Of a stretch of DNA of 57,219 nt, positions 1 through 8,440 are shown in pieces. Both the position numbers and the translations under genes were made by a program. The stretch covers positions 1-57,219 of the forward strand of contig NZ_JAPCID010000052.1 of assembly GCF_027587175.1 (NCBI RefSeq). The letters run 5' to 3'. This DNA comes from Solirubrobacter deserti (GTDB lineage Bacteria > Actinomycetota > Thermoleophilia > Solirubrobacterales > Solirubrobacteraceae). The notes under the pieces were generated by a model that saw only the letters and a list, made by a program, of their open reading frames with translations, was not told the origin of the DNA and searched no databases. Position 1 is the stretch's first letter; every line of letters starts with the position of its first letter.

Positions 1-973
1 CGTCGCCGCGCCCGTCCGCGCGGCCCGAGGCCGCGCCGCCGTCGCGGTCTCCGGCCAACCCGGCGCCGGCCGCCGCGCCGCCCAGCGCGGCCGCGCCCTT
101 CTTCCCCCGCCGACCCAGCTTGCGCGTCGGCGCGTCGTCGTCGTCGACGGTGCGCTCCAGCGCGTCGACGAATTCCGCCGCGCTGTCCCACCGGTCCTCG
201 GACGCTTTCGCCAGTCCGCGTTCCAACACCGCGTCAACCGCCTTGGACAGCTCGGGCGCGCGGGTGGACGCCGGGGGCACCGGATCCTCGAGGTGCGCGC
301 GGGCCTGTGCGGCGAAGTGCTCGGCCTCGAACGGCCGCGAACTCGTCAGCAGCTCGTAGGCGACGACGGCCAGCGCGTAGCGGTCGGAGGCGGCCGTCGC
401 CGGCTCGCCCATGGCCTGCTCGGGCGACAGGTAGGCGGCGGTCCCGAGCACCTGGCCGGTCGCGGTCAGCTGGTCCTCCCAGGCGACGCGGGCGATGCCG
501 AAGTCGCCGACGGCGAGCCGGTCGTGGTCGTCGAGCAGCAGGTTGCCGGGCTTGATGTCGCGGTGCACGACGCCGGCCTCGTGCGCGGTGTCCAGCGCGC
601 TGGCCGCCTCGCGCAGCCAGCGCAGCTTCATCTGCGCCGGGATCTGGCGGCCCGACTTCATCGCGTCCCCGACCGAGCCGCCGCGCATGATCTCCATGAC
701 CATGAAGACCTGCCGCTGGTGCTCGCCGACGTCGTAGATCGTCACCACGTGCGGGTGCGAGGAGAGGCCCGCGGCGGCCCTCGCCTCGCGCTGGAAACGA
801 CGGCGCGCGCGGTCGTCCTCGCCGAGATGCGAAGCCAGCAATTTCACCGCTACAGCGCGGTCCAGAAGCTCGTCGTGCGCCTCCCAGACGCTCGCCATGC
901 CACCGTTGGCGAGGTGCCTGATCACGCGGTAGCGATCCGGCAGGGAAATGCGATCCGGTGAGACCGAAGGCAT
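1..973 (-). CDS. Serine/threonine protein kinase (C-terminus outside window)
   Basis: Hanks-type kinase that would phosphorylate Ser/Thr on cytoplasmic targets. Reading leftward from the ATG at 973, the glycine-rich loop is LANGGMASVW (about residues 21-30), the ATP-anchoring Lys lies in VAVK (K44) and the helix-C Glu is near E63. The catalytic loop is HRDIKPGN (about 137-144), the metal-binding motif is DFG (157-159), and the activation segment ends GTAAYLSPEQ. After the kinase fold (about residue 280) an Asp-rich then Lys/Gly/Ala-rich juxtamembrane stretch begins, so a membrane anchor and sensor domain may follow; the gene is cut by the window edge. A TACCGT box 7 nt before the ATG suggests a leaderless mRNA, divergent from rpmB. 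Family assignment is secure; the sensor type (PASTA or other) cannot be seen. Confidence 0.93.
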   Translation of the reverse strand, partial: MPSVSPDRISLPDRYRVIRHLANGGMASVWEAHDELLDRAVAVKLLASHLGEDDRARRRFQREARAAAGLSSHPHVVTIYDVGEHQRQVFMVMEIMRGGSVGDAMKSGRQIPAQMKLRWLREAASALDTAHEAGVVHRDIKPGNLLLDDHDRLAVGDFGIARVAWEDQLTATGQVLGTAAYLSPEQAMGEPATAASDRYALAVVAYELLTSSRPFEAEHFAAQARAHLEDPVPPASTRAPELSKAVDAVLERGLAKASEDRWDSAAEFVDALERTVDDDDAPTRKLGRRGKKGAAALGGAAAGAGLAGDRDGGAASGRADGRGD

Positions 974-980
974 CAGGTAC

Positions 981-986
981 ACGGTA
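981..986 (-). promoter_or_regulatory. -10 box of the kinase gene
   Basis: TACCGT on the minus strand, 7 nt before the kinase ATG. This is the spacing expected for an actinobacterial leaderless transcript. No clear -35 element is visible. Confidence 0.45.
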
Positions 987-1003
987 CCCGCCGCCCGCCC
1001 TCC

Positions 1004-1009
1004 TATACT
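1004..1009 (+). promoter_or_regulatory. -10 box of rpmB
   Basis: TATACT, 11 nt before the rpmB ATG. rpmF and rpsP have the same 11-nt spacing, so the transcript leader is probably only a few nucleotides and carries no Shine-Dalgarno site. Confidence 0.55.
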
Positions 1010-1020
1010 CTGCGGCTCCA

Positions 1021-1209
1021 ATGGCTCGAATCTGTCACTCCTGCGGCAAGCGCCCGGCCTTCGGCCAGAGTCGCTCGCACTCGATGGTCGCGACCAAGCG
1101 GCGTTTCGATATCAACGTCCAGAAGGTCCGCATCCTCGAGAGCGGTGCGCCGAAGCGCGTGTACGTGTGCACGCGCTGCCTCAAAGCGGGCAAGGTCACG
1201 AAGGCCTAA
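1021..1209 (+). CDS. rpmB: 50S ribosomal protein L28
   Basis: L28 binds 23S rRNA in the large subunit. The 62-residue product starts MARICHSCGKRP and keeps the Cys pairs CHSC and CTRC typical of zinc-binding L28. It also shows the family core SHSMVATKRRFDINVQKV. The length is normal for the family. The start is supported by the conserved N-terminus, and a TATACT box lies 11 nt upstream in place of a ribosome binding site. The DAK/FakA-like gene begins 19 nt downstream, which matches the rpmB-yloV neighbourhood known in other Gram-positives, so the two are probably co-transcribed. Confidence 0.97.
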   Translation: MARICHSCGKRPAFGQSRSHSMVATKRRFDINVQKVRILESGAPKRVYVCTRCLKAGKVTKA

Positions 1210-1227
1210 CGGACGGCCGCGCACGTC

Positions 1228-2856
1228 GTGGCCGATCCGAGCCTCCTCCGCTTCCGCTTCGTCATCGAGGCTGCGCTTGCGCACCTCGAATCACGTCGCG
1301 AAGAGGTCAACAACCTGAACGTCTTCCCGGTCGCCGACGGCGACACGGGGGACAACATGGCGCTGACGCTGCGCGCCGTCCTCACCGAGCTCGACAATCT
1401 CTCCACCCAGGGCGAGATCGACGAGATCGGCCGTGACCAGATCGTCGAGTCCGTCGCCCGCGCGGCGCTGCTCGGCGCGCGCGGGAACTCCGGCGTCATC
1501 CTCAGCCAGCTGATCCGCGGCGCCGCCGAGGAGCTCATCTCCCGGCCCGGCGAGCTCGTGGACCCGGTGCTGATCGCCGCCGCCATGGCCCGCGCGGCCG
1601 ACCGCGCGTACGGCTCGGTGCGCGACCCTGCCGAGGGCACCATCCTCACCGTCGTGCGCGAGATGGCCGCCCGTGCCGCGAGTGAGATCGCGCACATGGC
1701 TGAGCCGCGGCTGCAGCACCGCGTGGACGACGCGACGCAGAACGAGATGCTCGCCTACGTGCTCGAGCACGCGTTGGACGCCGGCGAGGCGTCGGTCAAG
1801 CGCGGCCCCGAGCTGCTGCCGATCCTGCGCGAGTCCGGCGTGGTCGACGCCGGCGGCTACGGGCTCACCGTCATCTTCGCGGGCGTGATCGCGGCCCTGC
1901 GCGGCAACGAGCCGCCGCCGCTGGAGCACCACGCGCCGGCCCGCATCACGCACCCGCAGCACCATTCCTCGACCTACCGCTACTGCACGAACTTCGCGGT
2001 CACGGGCGACAACCTGGAGCCGACGCCCTGGCTGCCGCGCCTGGAGGCGCTCGGAGATTCGGTGCTGGTCGTGGGCGACTCGGCGACGCTGAAGGTCCAC
2101 GTGCACACCGACGAGCCCGAACGCGCCACCGCGCTGTTCGACGGCGCCGGCGAGGTCTCGCGCCTGGACGTCGCGGACATGCACGAGCAGGTGGAGCAGC
2201 GCAAGGCCCGCGTCGGCGGCACCATCGACGCCTGCGGCGTGCTCGCCGTAGTCAACGGCGACGGCATGCGCGCGCTGTTCGAGGGCCTCGGCGCGAGCGT
2301 CCTGGACGGCGGTCCGACCCTGAATCCGAGCACCTACGAGCTGCTCGCCGGCATCCACGACATCCCGGCCGAGGAAGTCGTCGTGCTCCCGAACTCGCCG
2401 AACGTGCGCATGGCCGCCGAGCGCGCCGCCGAGCTGAGCGAGAAGGCGGTCCGGGTCGTGCCCACGCGCTCGATGGCGGCAGGGCTGGCGGCGGCGGTCG
2501 CGCTGGACTCCGGGGCCGACTCCCGGCGCAACGCGGCGTCGATGGAGGAGACGCTGCGCCACGTCCGCACCGGCGGAGTGACGGAGGCGGCGCGGGACGA
2601 CACCCAGGGGCGCTTCCGGCGCGGGGATTCGGTCGGCTTCATCGACGAGGAGCTCGTCGCGTGGGGCGAGGTCGAGGAGACGCTGGAAGTGGTGCTCGGT
2701 GAGTTGGGCCGCGAGGCTGAGCTGCTCACCGTGATCGAAGGGGACGGGGCACCGCTGGCGAGGGAAGCGGTCGCGGCGCTCGCGCCCGACACCGCCGAGG
2801 TCGAGTTGTCCCGTGGCGGGCAGCCCGCCTGGTGGTGGCTCGTGTCGGCCGAGTAG
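1228..2856 (+). CDS. DAK2/DegV-type kinase family protein (FakA/YloV-like)
   Basis: 542-residue cytoplasmic protein starting with GTG. The N-terminal DhaL (DAK2) domain carries the Mg-ATP motif NVFPVADGDTGDNM (residues 31-44), whose three Asp (37, 39, 42) would hold the metal. The middle and C-terminal part, from about residue 270 onward, has the spacing of the FakA middle and EDD/DegV-like domains. In Firmicutes FakA phosphorylates fatty acids held by FakB proteins. Whether this actinobacterial homologue does the same is not shown, since no fakB-like gene is present here. Length and the rpmB neighbour fit the family. A strong palindrome follows the stop codon. Confidence 0.88.
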   Translation: MADPSLLRFRFVIEAALAHLESRREEVNNLNVFPVADGDTGDNMALTLRAVLTELDNLSTQGEIDEIGRDQIVESVARAALLGARGNSGVILSQLIRGAAEELISRPGELVDPVLIAAAMARAADRAYGSVRDPAEGTILTVVREMAARAASEIAHMAEPRLQHRVDDATQNEMLAYVLEHALDAGEASVKRGPELLPILRESGVVDAGGYGLTVIFAGVIAALRGNEPPPLEHHAPARITHPQHHSSTYRYCTNFAVTGDNLEPTPWLPRLEALGDSVLVVGDSATLKVHVHTDEPERATALFDGAGEVSRLDVADMHEQVEQRKARVGGTIDACGVLAVVNGDGMRALFEGLGASVLDGGPTLNPSTYELLAGIHDIPAEEVVVLPNSPNVRMAAERAAELSEKAVRVVPTRSMAAGLAAAVALDSGADSRRNAASMEETLRHVRTGGVTEAARDDTQGRFRRGDSVGFIDEELVAWGEVEETLEVVLGELGREAELLTVIEGDGAPLAREAVAALAPDTAEVELSRGGQPAWWWLVSAE

Positions 2857-2869
2857 AGCCACCCGGGCA

Positions 2870-2920
2870 AGCGACCCGTCACTTGACCACCGTATGGGTG
2901 GTCAACTGACGGATGTCGCT
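2870..2920. repeat. Convergent-junction palindrome, copy 1
   Basis: Long hairpin between convergent genes. The inner 16-bp arms (2876-2891 and 2897-2912) have one C-C mismatch and a GTATG loop. The outer AGCGAC/GTCGCT arms (2870-2875 and 2915-2920) extend the stem past a 2-nt bulge. The 33-nt core 2878-2910 recurs at 46837-46869 in opposite orientation, differing at three positions. It could act as a bidirectional terminator but has no U-tract. Confidence 0.8.
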
Positions 2921-2938
2921 CGCGAAGGGCGTTGCCGT

Positions 2939-3814
2939 TCACTCGGCCCCGCGCGGCACCACCACCACCGGACACGCCGCCCGCCGCACCAACCGCGAAG
3001 CCACACCCCCGAGCAGCACCCGCCGGACGGGCCCGTACCCACGCGACCCGCACACGAGCAGGTCGCACTCACGCTCGTCCAGCGCCGCCAGGCAGTCGAC
3101 CACGTCGCCCTCGAGCAGCTCGTCCGCCGCCTCGAACGGGAGCCCCGCGACCGCGCGGTCCAGCGCCTCGCGCGCACCCTCCCGCACCGCGCCGAGGAAC
3201 GACTCCTCGGCGTCGCGCCCGATCACCGGCGAGAAGATCTCCGCGCGCGGTGCGACCACGGTGTACAGCGTCAGCGACGCGCCCGTCCGCTGTACCAGCG
3301 CCGCGGCGACGTTCAGCGCCTCGCGGGCCTCCGGCGCGTCGAGGTAGGCGACGCCGATCCGGCGCACGGCCTCTTCCGCCGGCCGGTCTCGCCAGCCACG
3401 CGGGGCCACCGCGACGGGGCAGATCGCGCCGTGCAGCAGGCGCTCGCCGGTCGAGCCGGGGGAGATGCGCCGCCGGGCGCCGTGCCGGGAGGAGCCGACC
3501 ACGATCATCGTCGCGTCCGTCTGCTCGGCCACGTCATCGAGGCCGTGGGCAGCCGAGCTCGAGCCCACGACGCGGAACGTGGCCTCGGCGCCGCGCTCGT
3601 CGACGAACCGGCGCGCAGACGCGCTGACCTCCTCGGCCTGCTCGCGCATGTAGCCCACCCACTCGGCGTCGACGCGCCCCAGACCGACCGGGTTCTCCTC
3701 GGGGTAGACGCTGACCACGATCAGCGCGGCGTCCGTCGCTTGTGCGAGCTGCGCGCCCAGGGCGGCTGCGTCGTCGCCGGAATCGGACCCGTCGTGCCCG
3801 ACCACGATGGTCAT
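2939..3814 (-). CDS. Tandem universal stress protein (two USP domains)
   Basis: 291 residues with two UspA folds. Domain 1 starts MTIVVGHDGSDSGDDA and ends in the nucleotide-loop region VGSSRHGARRR then SPGSTGERL. Domain 2 starts RRIGVAYLDAPEAREAL and ends CGSRGYGPVRRVLLGGVA. Glycine-rich loops of this type bind ATP in the family, although domain 2 has Gly-Gly where Gly-Ser is usual. Its ATG overlaps the permease stop (ATGA), so the two are translationally coupled, a pairing often seen between APC transporters and Usp domains. Its role is probably to sense energy state or modulate transport; this is inference from context. Confidence 0.93.
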   Translation of the reverse strand: MTIVVGHDGSDSGDDAAALGAQLAQATDAALIVVSVYPEENPVGLGRVDAEWVGYMREQAEEVSASARRFVDERGAEATFRVVGSSSAAHGLDDVAEQTDATMIVVGSSRHGARRRISPGSTGERLLHGAICPVAVAPRGWRDRPAEEAVRRIGVAYLDAPEAREALNVAAALVQRTGASLTLYTVVAPRAEIFSPVIGRDAEESFLGAVREGAREALDRAVAGLPFEAADELLEGDVVDCLAALDERECDLLVCGSRGYGPVRRVLLGGVASRLVRRAACPVVVVPRGAE

Positions 3815-5250
3815 GATCGATGCTCCCGTTGCAGCACGGAGTGGCGGCGGCCGTACAGGAAGTAGAACGCGATGCCGATCGCCAGCCAGATGCCGAAGCG
3901 CCACCAAGTCGCGGCGGGCAGCTCCTGCATGAGGTAGATGATCAGCCCGACGCCGATCAGGGGGAAGATCGGGACGGGCCACGCGAGCGGCACGCGGAAC
4001 GGCCGCTCCATGTCGGGATGCGTGATGCGCAGGATCACGACGCCGATGTTCACCAGCAGGAAGGCGAACAGCGTGCCGATGTTCACCAGCTGGACGATCT
4101 CGCTCAGCGGCACGAACGCGGCGAGCGCGGCGATGAACACGCCCAGGCCGATCGTGAGCTTGGCCGGCGTGCCCGTGCGGGGGTTGACCTTGGCGATGTT
4201 GCGCGGCATCAGGCCGTCGCGGGCCATGGCGAAAAAGATGCGGGTCTGGCCGTAGAAGATCGTCAACAGCACCGAGGTGATCGCGACCAACGCGCCGAGC
4301 GCCACGATGCTCGCGCCCCAGCTGATGCCGGCGCCCTCGTCGAGCGCGGCGGCGAGCGGCGCTTCGGACTCCTGCAGCGCCTTGGCGTCCAGCGAGCCGA
4401 CCGCGGCGATCGAGACGAGGATGTAGACGATCGTGCAGATGATCAGCGAGCCGATGATCGCGATCGGCAGGTCGCGCCGGGGCTGCCTGGCTTCCTCGGC
4501 GCCCGTGGAGACCGCGTCGAACCCGATGTAGGCGAAGAAGATCACCGCCGCGGCGCTGACGACGCCGTTCACGCCTTCCGGCGCGAACGGGGACAGGTTG
4601 TCGGCGCTGAACGCCGTCGCGAACGCGACGACGATGAAGAACGCGAGGATCAGCAGCTTGAAGATGACCATGAAGAAGTTGGCCTTCGCGGTCTCCCGCA
4701 CGCCGCGCACGAGCAGGAACGTCACGCACGCGACGATCACCACCGCCGGCAGGTTCACGGTCCCGCCCTCCTCGGGCGGGTTCGCGATCGATTCCGGCAG
4801 CGCGAAGCCGAATGTGTTGTCCAGGAACTCGTTGAGGTTGCCTCCCCAGCCGACGGCCACGGCCGCGACGGCCACGCCGTACTCGAGGATCAGGTCCCAG
4901 CCGATGATCCACGCGACCAGCTCGCCGAGCGTCGCGTAGGCGTACGTGTAGGCCGAACCGGACACAGGGATCGACGACGCGAGCTCGGCGTAGCACAGGG
5001 CCGAGAACACGCACGTGACCGCCGCCAGCACGAAGGACAGGATCACCGCGGGCCCGGCGAGGCCGATGCCCTCGCCGATGACGACGAAGATGCCCGTGCC
5101 GATGACGGCGCCGATCCCCAGCGCGGTCAGGTCGAGCGCCCCGACCGCCCGCTTGAGGCCGCCCTCCTCCGCGCCGGCCTCGGTGTCAGCGATCAGGCGC
5201 GAATGGTCCTTGACCGCGAACGGTCCGGTCGTGCTTCGGCTTGCCCCCAT
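3811..5250 (-). CDS. APC-family amino acid permease (cationic amino acid transporter type)
   Basis: 479-residue integral membrane protein with about 12 hydrophobic segments. The TM1 signature GIGAVIGTGIFVVIGEGIG contains the broken helix that binds the substrate backbone in APC transporters. Other family marks are FFAYIGFDAVSTGAEEARQP (TM6 region) and RIFFAMARDGLMP. I chose ATG 5250 because GGGGGA lies 7 nt upstream on the minus strand; longer ORF starts would run into the recG leader. It resembles the YfnA/CAT group, so basic or branched amino acids are plausible substrates, but this is not readable from sequence. It is coupled to the downstream Usp gene. Confidence 0.92.
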   Translation of the reverse strand: MGASRSTTGPFAVKDHSRLIADTEAGAEEGGLKRAVGALDLTALGIGAVIGTGIFVVIGEGIGLAGPAVILSFVLAAVTCVFSALCYAELASSIPVSGSAYTYAYATLGELVAWIIGWDLILEYGVAVAAVAVGWGGNLNEFLDNTFGFALPESIANPPEEGGTVNLPAVVIVACVTFLLVRGVRETAKANFFMVIFKLLILAFFIVVAFATAFSADNLSPFAPEGVNGVVSAAAVIFFAYIGFDAVSTGAEEARQPRRDLPIAIIGSLIICTIVYILVSIAAVGSLDAKALQESEAPLAAALDEGAGISWGASIVALGALVAITSVLLTIFYGQTRIFFAMARDGLMPRNIAKVNPRTGTPAKLTIGLGVFIAALAAFVPLSEIVQLVNIGTLFAFLLVNIGVVILRITHPDMERPFRVPLAWPVPIFPLIGVGLIIYLMQELPAATWWRFGIWLAIGIAFYFLYGRRHSVLQREHRS

Positions 5251-5390
5251 GCCACGTCCCCCTGTGGTCGCGTAAACGGACCTTAAACAACCCGTCGGCG
5301 TCGCGTCTTCCCCGCACGCCAGACTTTTCAGTCGTGCCACCGACCGCGTTCGCCAGCTCCGACCCGCTTCCCGAGGGCGGCCGCCCGCGC

Positions 5391-7427
5391 ATGCCGCGCC
5401 CCAGCCGGCTGGAGCACGCGCTGGATCTGCCGGGCGAGAAGGCCGAGAAGGCGGGGGAGAAGCTCGGCCTGACGAGCATCGCCGCGCTGCTGGATCACAT
5501 CCCGCGCGACCGCCGCGCCGCGCGCACGATCGGGGACCTCGTCGAGGGCGAGACGGCGACCGTCGTCGTCGAAGTGTTGAGCATCACCAGCCGACAGGTG
5601 CGCCGGCGCGGGATGAAGCCGCTGGTCTCCGCGCGCGTCTCCGACGAGACCGGCACCATGGGCGTCACGTTCTTCAACCAGCCGTGGCTGGAGCGCCGCT
5701 ACCGCCCCGGCACCCGGCTCCTGCTGACCGGCAAGTACCAGGGCCAGCGCGGCTTCCGCGTCAACGAGCACGCCGAGACGGGCGAGCTGGTGTCCACCGG
5801 CGAGGACATGGCGACCTACCCGGCGTCCGAGGGCCTCACGTCCGTGCAGATCGCCGCGCTCGCCCACGAGCACCGGGCCGAGATGCGCAACGTGCTGGAC
5901 CCGCTGCCCGCCCGCATCCGCGCGCTCGAGCGGCTGCCGGACCGCTGGGCCGCCGTCGACGCCGCCCACTTCGGCGATCAGGAGGGCGGAAGACGACGGC
6001 TCGCGTTCGACGAGTTCCTGCTGCTGCAGATCGCGCTGCTGCGCCGGCGCGCCCGCCGCCGCGAAGGCGCGCGCGCCGAACCGCTGCAACCGCCGGCCGC
6101 GCTCACCGCCCGCTGGCTGAAGGACTCGCTGCCGTTCACGCCCACGGGCGATCAGTCGAAGGCGATGGCGACGATCGACGAGGACGTCGCCTCCGACCGC
6201 CCGATGCAGCGCCTGCTGATGGGGGAGGTCGGCTCCGGCAAGACCGTCGTCGCGCTGTACGCGATGCTGCGCGCGGTCGAGTCCGGCGGCCAGGCCGCGC
6301 TGATGGCGCCCACGGAGACGCTCGCCGAGCAGCACTTCGCCACGCTCCAGAAGCTCATGCCGGGCGAGCTCGTGCAGGCCGCGCTGCTGACCGGCTCCAC
6401 GCCGCAGGGCCGCCGCACCGACCTGCTCGGCAAGCTCGCGTCCGGCGAGCTGAAGATCCTCGTCGGCACGCACGCGCTGATCGAGGACGCCGTGGAGTTC
6501 GACCGCCTGCTCGTCGCGGTCGTGGACGAGCAGCACCGCTTCGGCGTCAACCAGCGCCGCAAGCTGGACCGCAAGGCGCCCGCCGGGATGGCGCCGCACA
6601 TCCTGCACATGACCGCGACGCCGATCCCGCGCACGCTCGCGCTCACCGCCTACGGCGACCTCGACGTCACCTCCCTGCACGAGCTGCCCGCCGGCCGGCG
6701 CCCGATCGACACCCACGTCGCCGCCACCGACAACGAGCGCGCCCGCGCCTACGAGCGCATCCGCGAGGAGCTCGACAAGGGCCGCCAGGCGTTCGTCGTC
6801 TGCCCGCTCGTCGAGGAGTCCGAGGCGCTGCAGGCCCGCGCCGCCACCGCCGAGTTCGAGCGCCTGCGCGGCGGCGAGCTCAAGGACTACCGCGTCGTGC
6901 TCATGCACGGCCAGATGCGCCCGCGCGAGAAGCAGGAGGCGATGGCGCAGTTCGCGAGCGGCGGCGCCGACGTGCTCGTCGCGACGACCGTGATCGAGGT
7001 CGGCATCGACGTCCCGAACGCGACCGTGATGCTCGTCGAGGACGCCGAGCGCTACGGCCTCTCCCAGCTGCACCAGCTGCGCGGGCGGATCGGGCGCGGC
7101 CAACACGACTCGCTGTGCCTGCTCTTCGGGCCCAAGGAATCGCGGCGCCTGCAGGCGATGCACCAGCACTCCGACGGCTTCCGCCTGGCCGAGATCGACC
7201 TCGAGCTGCGCGGCGAGGGGGAGATGCTCGGCGTGCGCCAGTCCGGTCTGCAGGCGTTCAAGTTCGCGCGCCTGCCCGAGGATGTCGAGCTGCTCGAGCG
7301 CGCCCGCCGTCACGCCCGCGAGATCCAGGACGCAGATCCCGAGCTGCTGCAGCCCGAGCACGCGCTGATCGAGGACGCGATCCTGCGCACCTACGGCGCC
7401 GACGCCCTCGAGCCGATCCCGGCCTGA
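5391..7427 (+). CDS. recG: ATP-dependent DNA helicase RecG
   Basis: RecG remodels stalled forks and branched recombination intermediates. The N-terminal wedge/OB region (about residues 1-190) includes LTSIAALLDHIPRDRRAA. The helicase core has Walker A GEVGSGKTVVA, motif II VVDEQHRFG, motif III TATPIPRT and motif VI QLRGRIGRG; the C-terminal TRG-like region follows. With ATG 5391 the protein is 678 residues, close to the family norm. A GTG at 5334 is in frame and would add 19 residues. ATG 5391 fits the family N-terminus better, with a weak GAGGG 12 nt upstream. It is divergent from the permease. Confidence 0.95.
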   Translation: MPRPSRLEHALDLPGEKAEKAGEKLGLTSIAALLDHIPRDRRAARTIGDLVEGETATVVVEVLSITSRQVRRRGMKPLVSARVSDETGTMGVTFFNQPWLERRYRPGTRLLLTGKYQGQRGFRVNEHAETGELVSTGEDMATYPASEGLTSVQIAALAHEHRAEMRNVLDPLPARIRALERLPDRWAAVDAAHFGDQEGGRRRLAFDEFLLLQIALLRRRARRREGARAEPLQPPAALTARWLKDSLPFTPTGDQSKAMATIDEDVASDRPMQRLLMGEVGSGKTVVALYAMLRAVESGGQAALMAPTETLAEQHFATLQKLMPGELVQAALLTGSTPQGRRTDLLGKLASGELKILVGTHALIEDAVEFDRLLVAVVDEQHRFGVNQRRKLDRKAPAGMAPHILHMTATPIPRTLALTAYGDLDVTSLHELPAGRRPIDTHVAATDNERARAYERIREELDKGRQAFVVCPLVEESEALQARAATAEFERLRGGELKDYRVVLMHGQMRPREKQEAMAQFASGGADVLVATTVIEVGIDVPNATVMLVEDAERYGLSQLHQLRGRIGRGQHDSLCLLFGPKESRRLQAMHQHSDGFRLAEIDLELRGEGEMLGVRQSGLQAFKFARLPEDVELLERARRHAREIQDADPELLQPEHALIEDAILRTYGADALEPIPA

Positions 7428-7443
7428 ACGGCGCTCGCGCGCT

Positions 7444-7460
7444 CCGGGATCACTTCCCGG
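7444..7460 (+). terminator. Weak hairpin after recG
   Basis: CCGGGA / TCCCGG stem of 6 bp with a 5-nt loop, 16 nt after the recG stop and without a T-tract. A 12-nt perfect palindrome TCCGTGCACGGA follows at 7506-7517, before the next gene. Function of either is uncertain. Confidence 0.3.
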
Positions 7461-7548
7461 TTCGGGTCAGGACGCGCTGCCAATGTCACGGTCCGTTCTC
7501 GCCCCTCCGTGCACGGAAAGTGCCCGGGTGCAGGGGTAGCGAGCGCAC

Positions 7549-8049
7549 ATGCGCAATCGCCCCTTTGCCGCCGCCGTCGCGGCCCTCGCCCTCGCAGCGC
7601 CCGCCACCGCCTCCGCGCGTCCCATGGACTTCCCGGAGGACCGCTCCTTCGTGGTCAACGCCGCACACTCGAACCTGGCCGAGATCGCCACCGGCCGGCT
7701 CGCCCTGCGCGAGAGCGATGACACCGCCGTGCGCGCCTTCGCGCGGCGCATGATCACCGACCACACCGCCGCCCAGGCGAAGCTGCGCGCCGTCGCCCGC
7801 GCGTGGGACACGCGCCTGCCCAGCCGCCCGTCCCCGACCCAGCGCCGCGACGCCGCCCGGCTCGCCGCGCTCGAGGGCGAGGCGTTCGACCGCGCCTACC
7901 TGCGCCGCCAGATCGTCGCCCACCGCCAGACGCTCGGCATCTGCCTGCTGGAGATCGACGCCGGCCGCGTGGCCAACGTCCGCGCCTACGCCGCGGAGAC
8001 CGCGCCGGTCGTCCGCACGCACCTCACCCTGGCGAAGGCCACGCGCTAG
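7549..8049 (+). CDS. Secreted DUF4142 protein
   Basis: 166 residues with a signal peptide (hydrophobic AAAVAALALAAPATASA, cleavage near residue 21). The mature part matches the DUF4142 four-helix, ferritin-like pattern: FVVNAAHSNLAEIATGRLAL, MITDHTAAQAKLRAVA and a late AYLRRQIVAHRQTLG block. The molecular role of the family is unknown; members are exported and often stress-induced. Its stop codon shares a CTAG with the stop of the convergent minus-strand gene. Confidence 0.85.
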   Translation: MRNRPFAAAVAALALAAPATASARPMDFPEDRSFVVNAAHSNLAEIATGRLALRESDDTAVRAFARRMITDHTAAQAKLRAVARAWDTRLPSRPSPTQRRDAARLAALEGEAFDRAYLRRQIVAHRQTLGICLLEIDAGRVANVRAYAAETAPVVRTHLTLAKATR

Positions 8050-8396
8050 AGCACCGACCACTGCCACAGCCGCACGCAGCCGCTCAGCTCGGACGGCGGA
8101 ACGACTTCAGCCGAGTAGCTGTCGATCAGCCGCGCATCCCAGCACGAGCGGTTGCGGGCGGTGACGGCATAGGTCGCGCCGCCGCCGGAGTCGTCGTAGA
8201 CCATGCAACGCGTCAGCGCGGGCGTGCACTCCGTGCCGGCGATGAGCCCGAACGCCGCCACGTTGTCGACCGAGACCTCGAGCGAGCGCTCGTCCATCGG
8301 CGCCCGGATCACCGTCCGCGCCGCCAGCGCGAACCAGGCGAACGCGAAGGGCGCGGACGCGACCAGGGCGACGATCCAGATCATCCGCGTGCGCAT
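8046..8396 (-). CDS. Hypothetical exported or membrane-anchored protein
   Basis: 116 residues starting MRTRMIWIVALVASAPFAFA, a signal or N-terminal anchor segment. The remaining about 90 residues are predicted outside the membrane and contain four Cys (in GTECTPALTRC, NRSCW and SGCVRL) that could form disulfides. I recognise no family. It is divergent from the gene at 8441, with the palindrome at 8411-8429 between them, and convergent with the DUF4142 gene. Confidence 0.6.
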   Translation of the reverse strand: MRTRMIWIVALVASAPFAFAWFALAARTVIRAPMDERSLEVSVDNVAAFGLIAGTECTPALTRCMVYDDSGGGATYAVTARNRSCWDARLIDSYSAEVVPPSELSGCVRLWQWSVL

Positions 8397-8410
8397 GCGG
8401 CGCGAAAGCC

Positions 8411-8429
8411 TAAGGGGTCTGACCCTTTA
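8411..8429. repeat. Palindrome TAAGGGGTC-T-GACCCTTTA
   Basis: 19-nt near-perfect inverted repeat (one G-T pair) between two divergent genes, overlapping the -10 box of the plus-strand gene. From memory, GGGGTC/GACCCC palindromes are dispersed repeats in many bacterial genomes, sometimes linked to REP-associated transposases. The position also fits an operator. Confidence 0.55.
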
Positions 8430-8433
8430 TCTT
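8428..8433 (+). promoter_or_regulatory. -10 box of gene 8441
   Basis: TATCTT exactly 7 nt before GTG 8441, the leaderless spacing. It decides the start in favour of GTG 8441 over TTG 8432. Confidence 0.45.
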
Positions 8434-8440
8434 GCGCGGC

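Noticed and set aside
2883-2910. TTGACC as a -35 promoter element
   Set aside because: It is part of a symmetrical palindrome between convergent genes, with no matching -10 and no gene downstream on either strand to serve.
3820-5286. 488-codon plus-strand open frame
   Set aside because: It is antisense to the permease, with Asp/Arg/His-rich low-complexity translation and no family features.
5241-5390. Longer N-terminus of RecG
   Set aside because: The extra residues have no family similarity and overlap the start region of the divergent permease.
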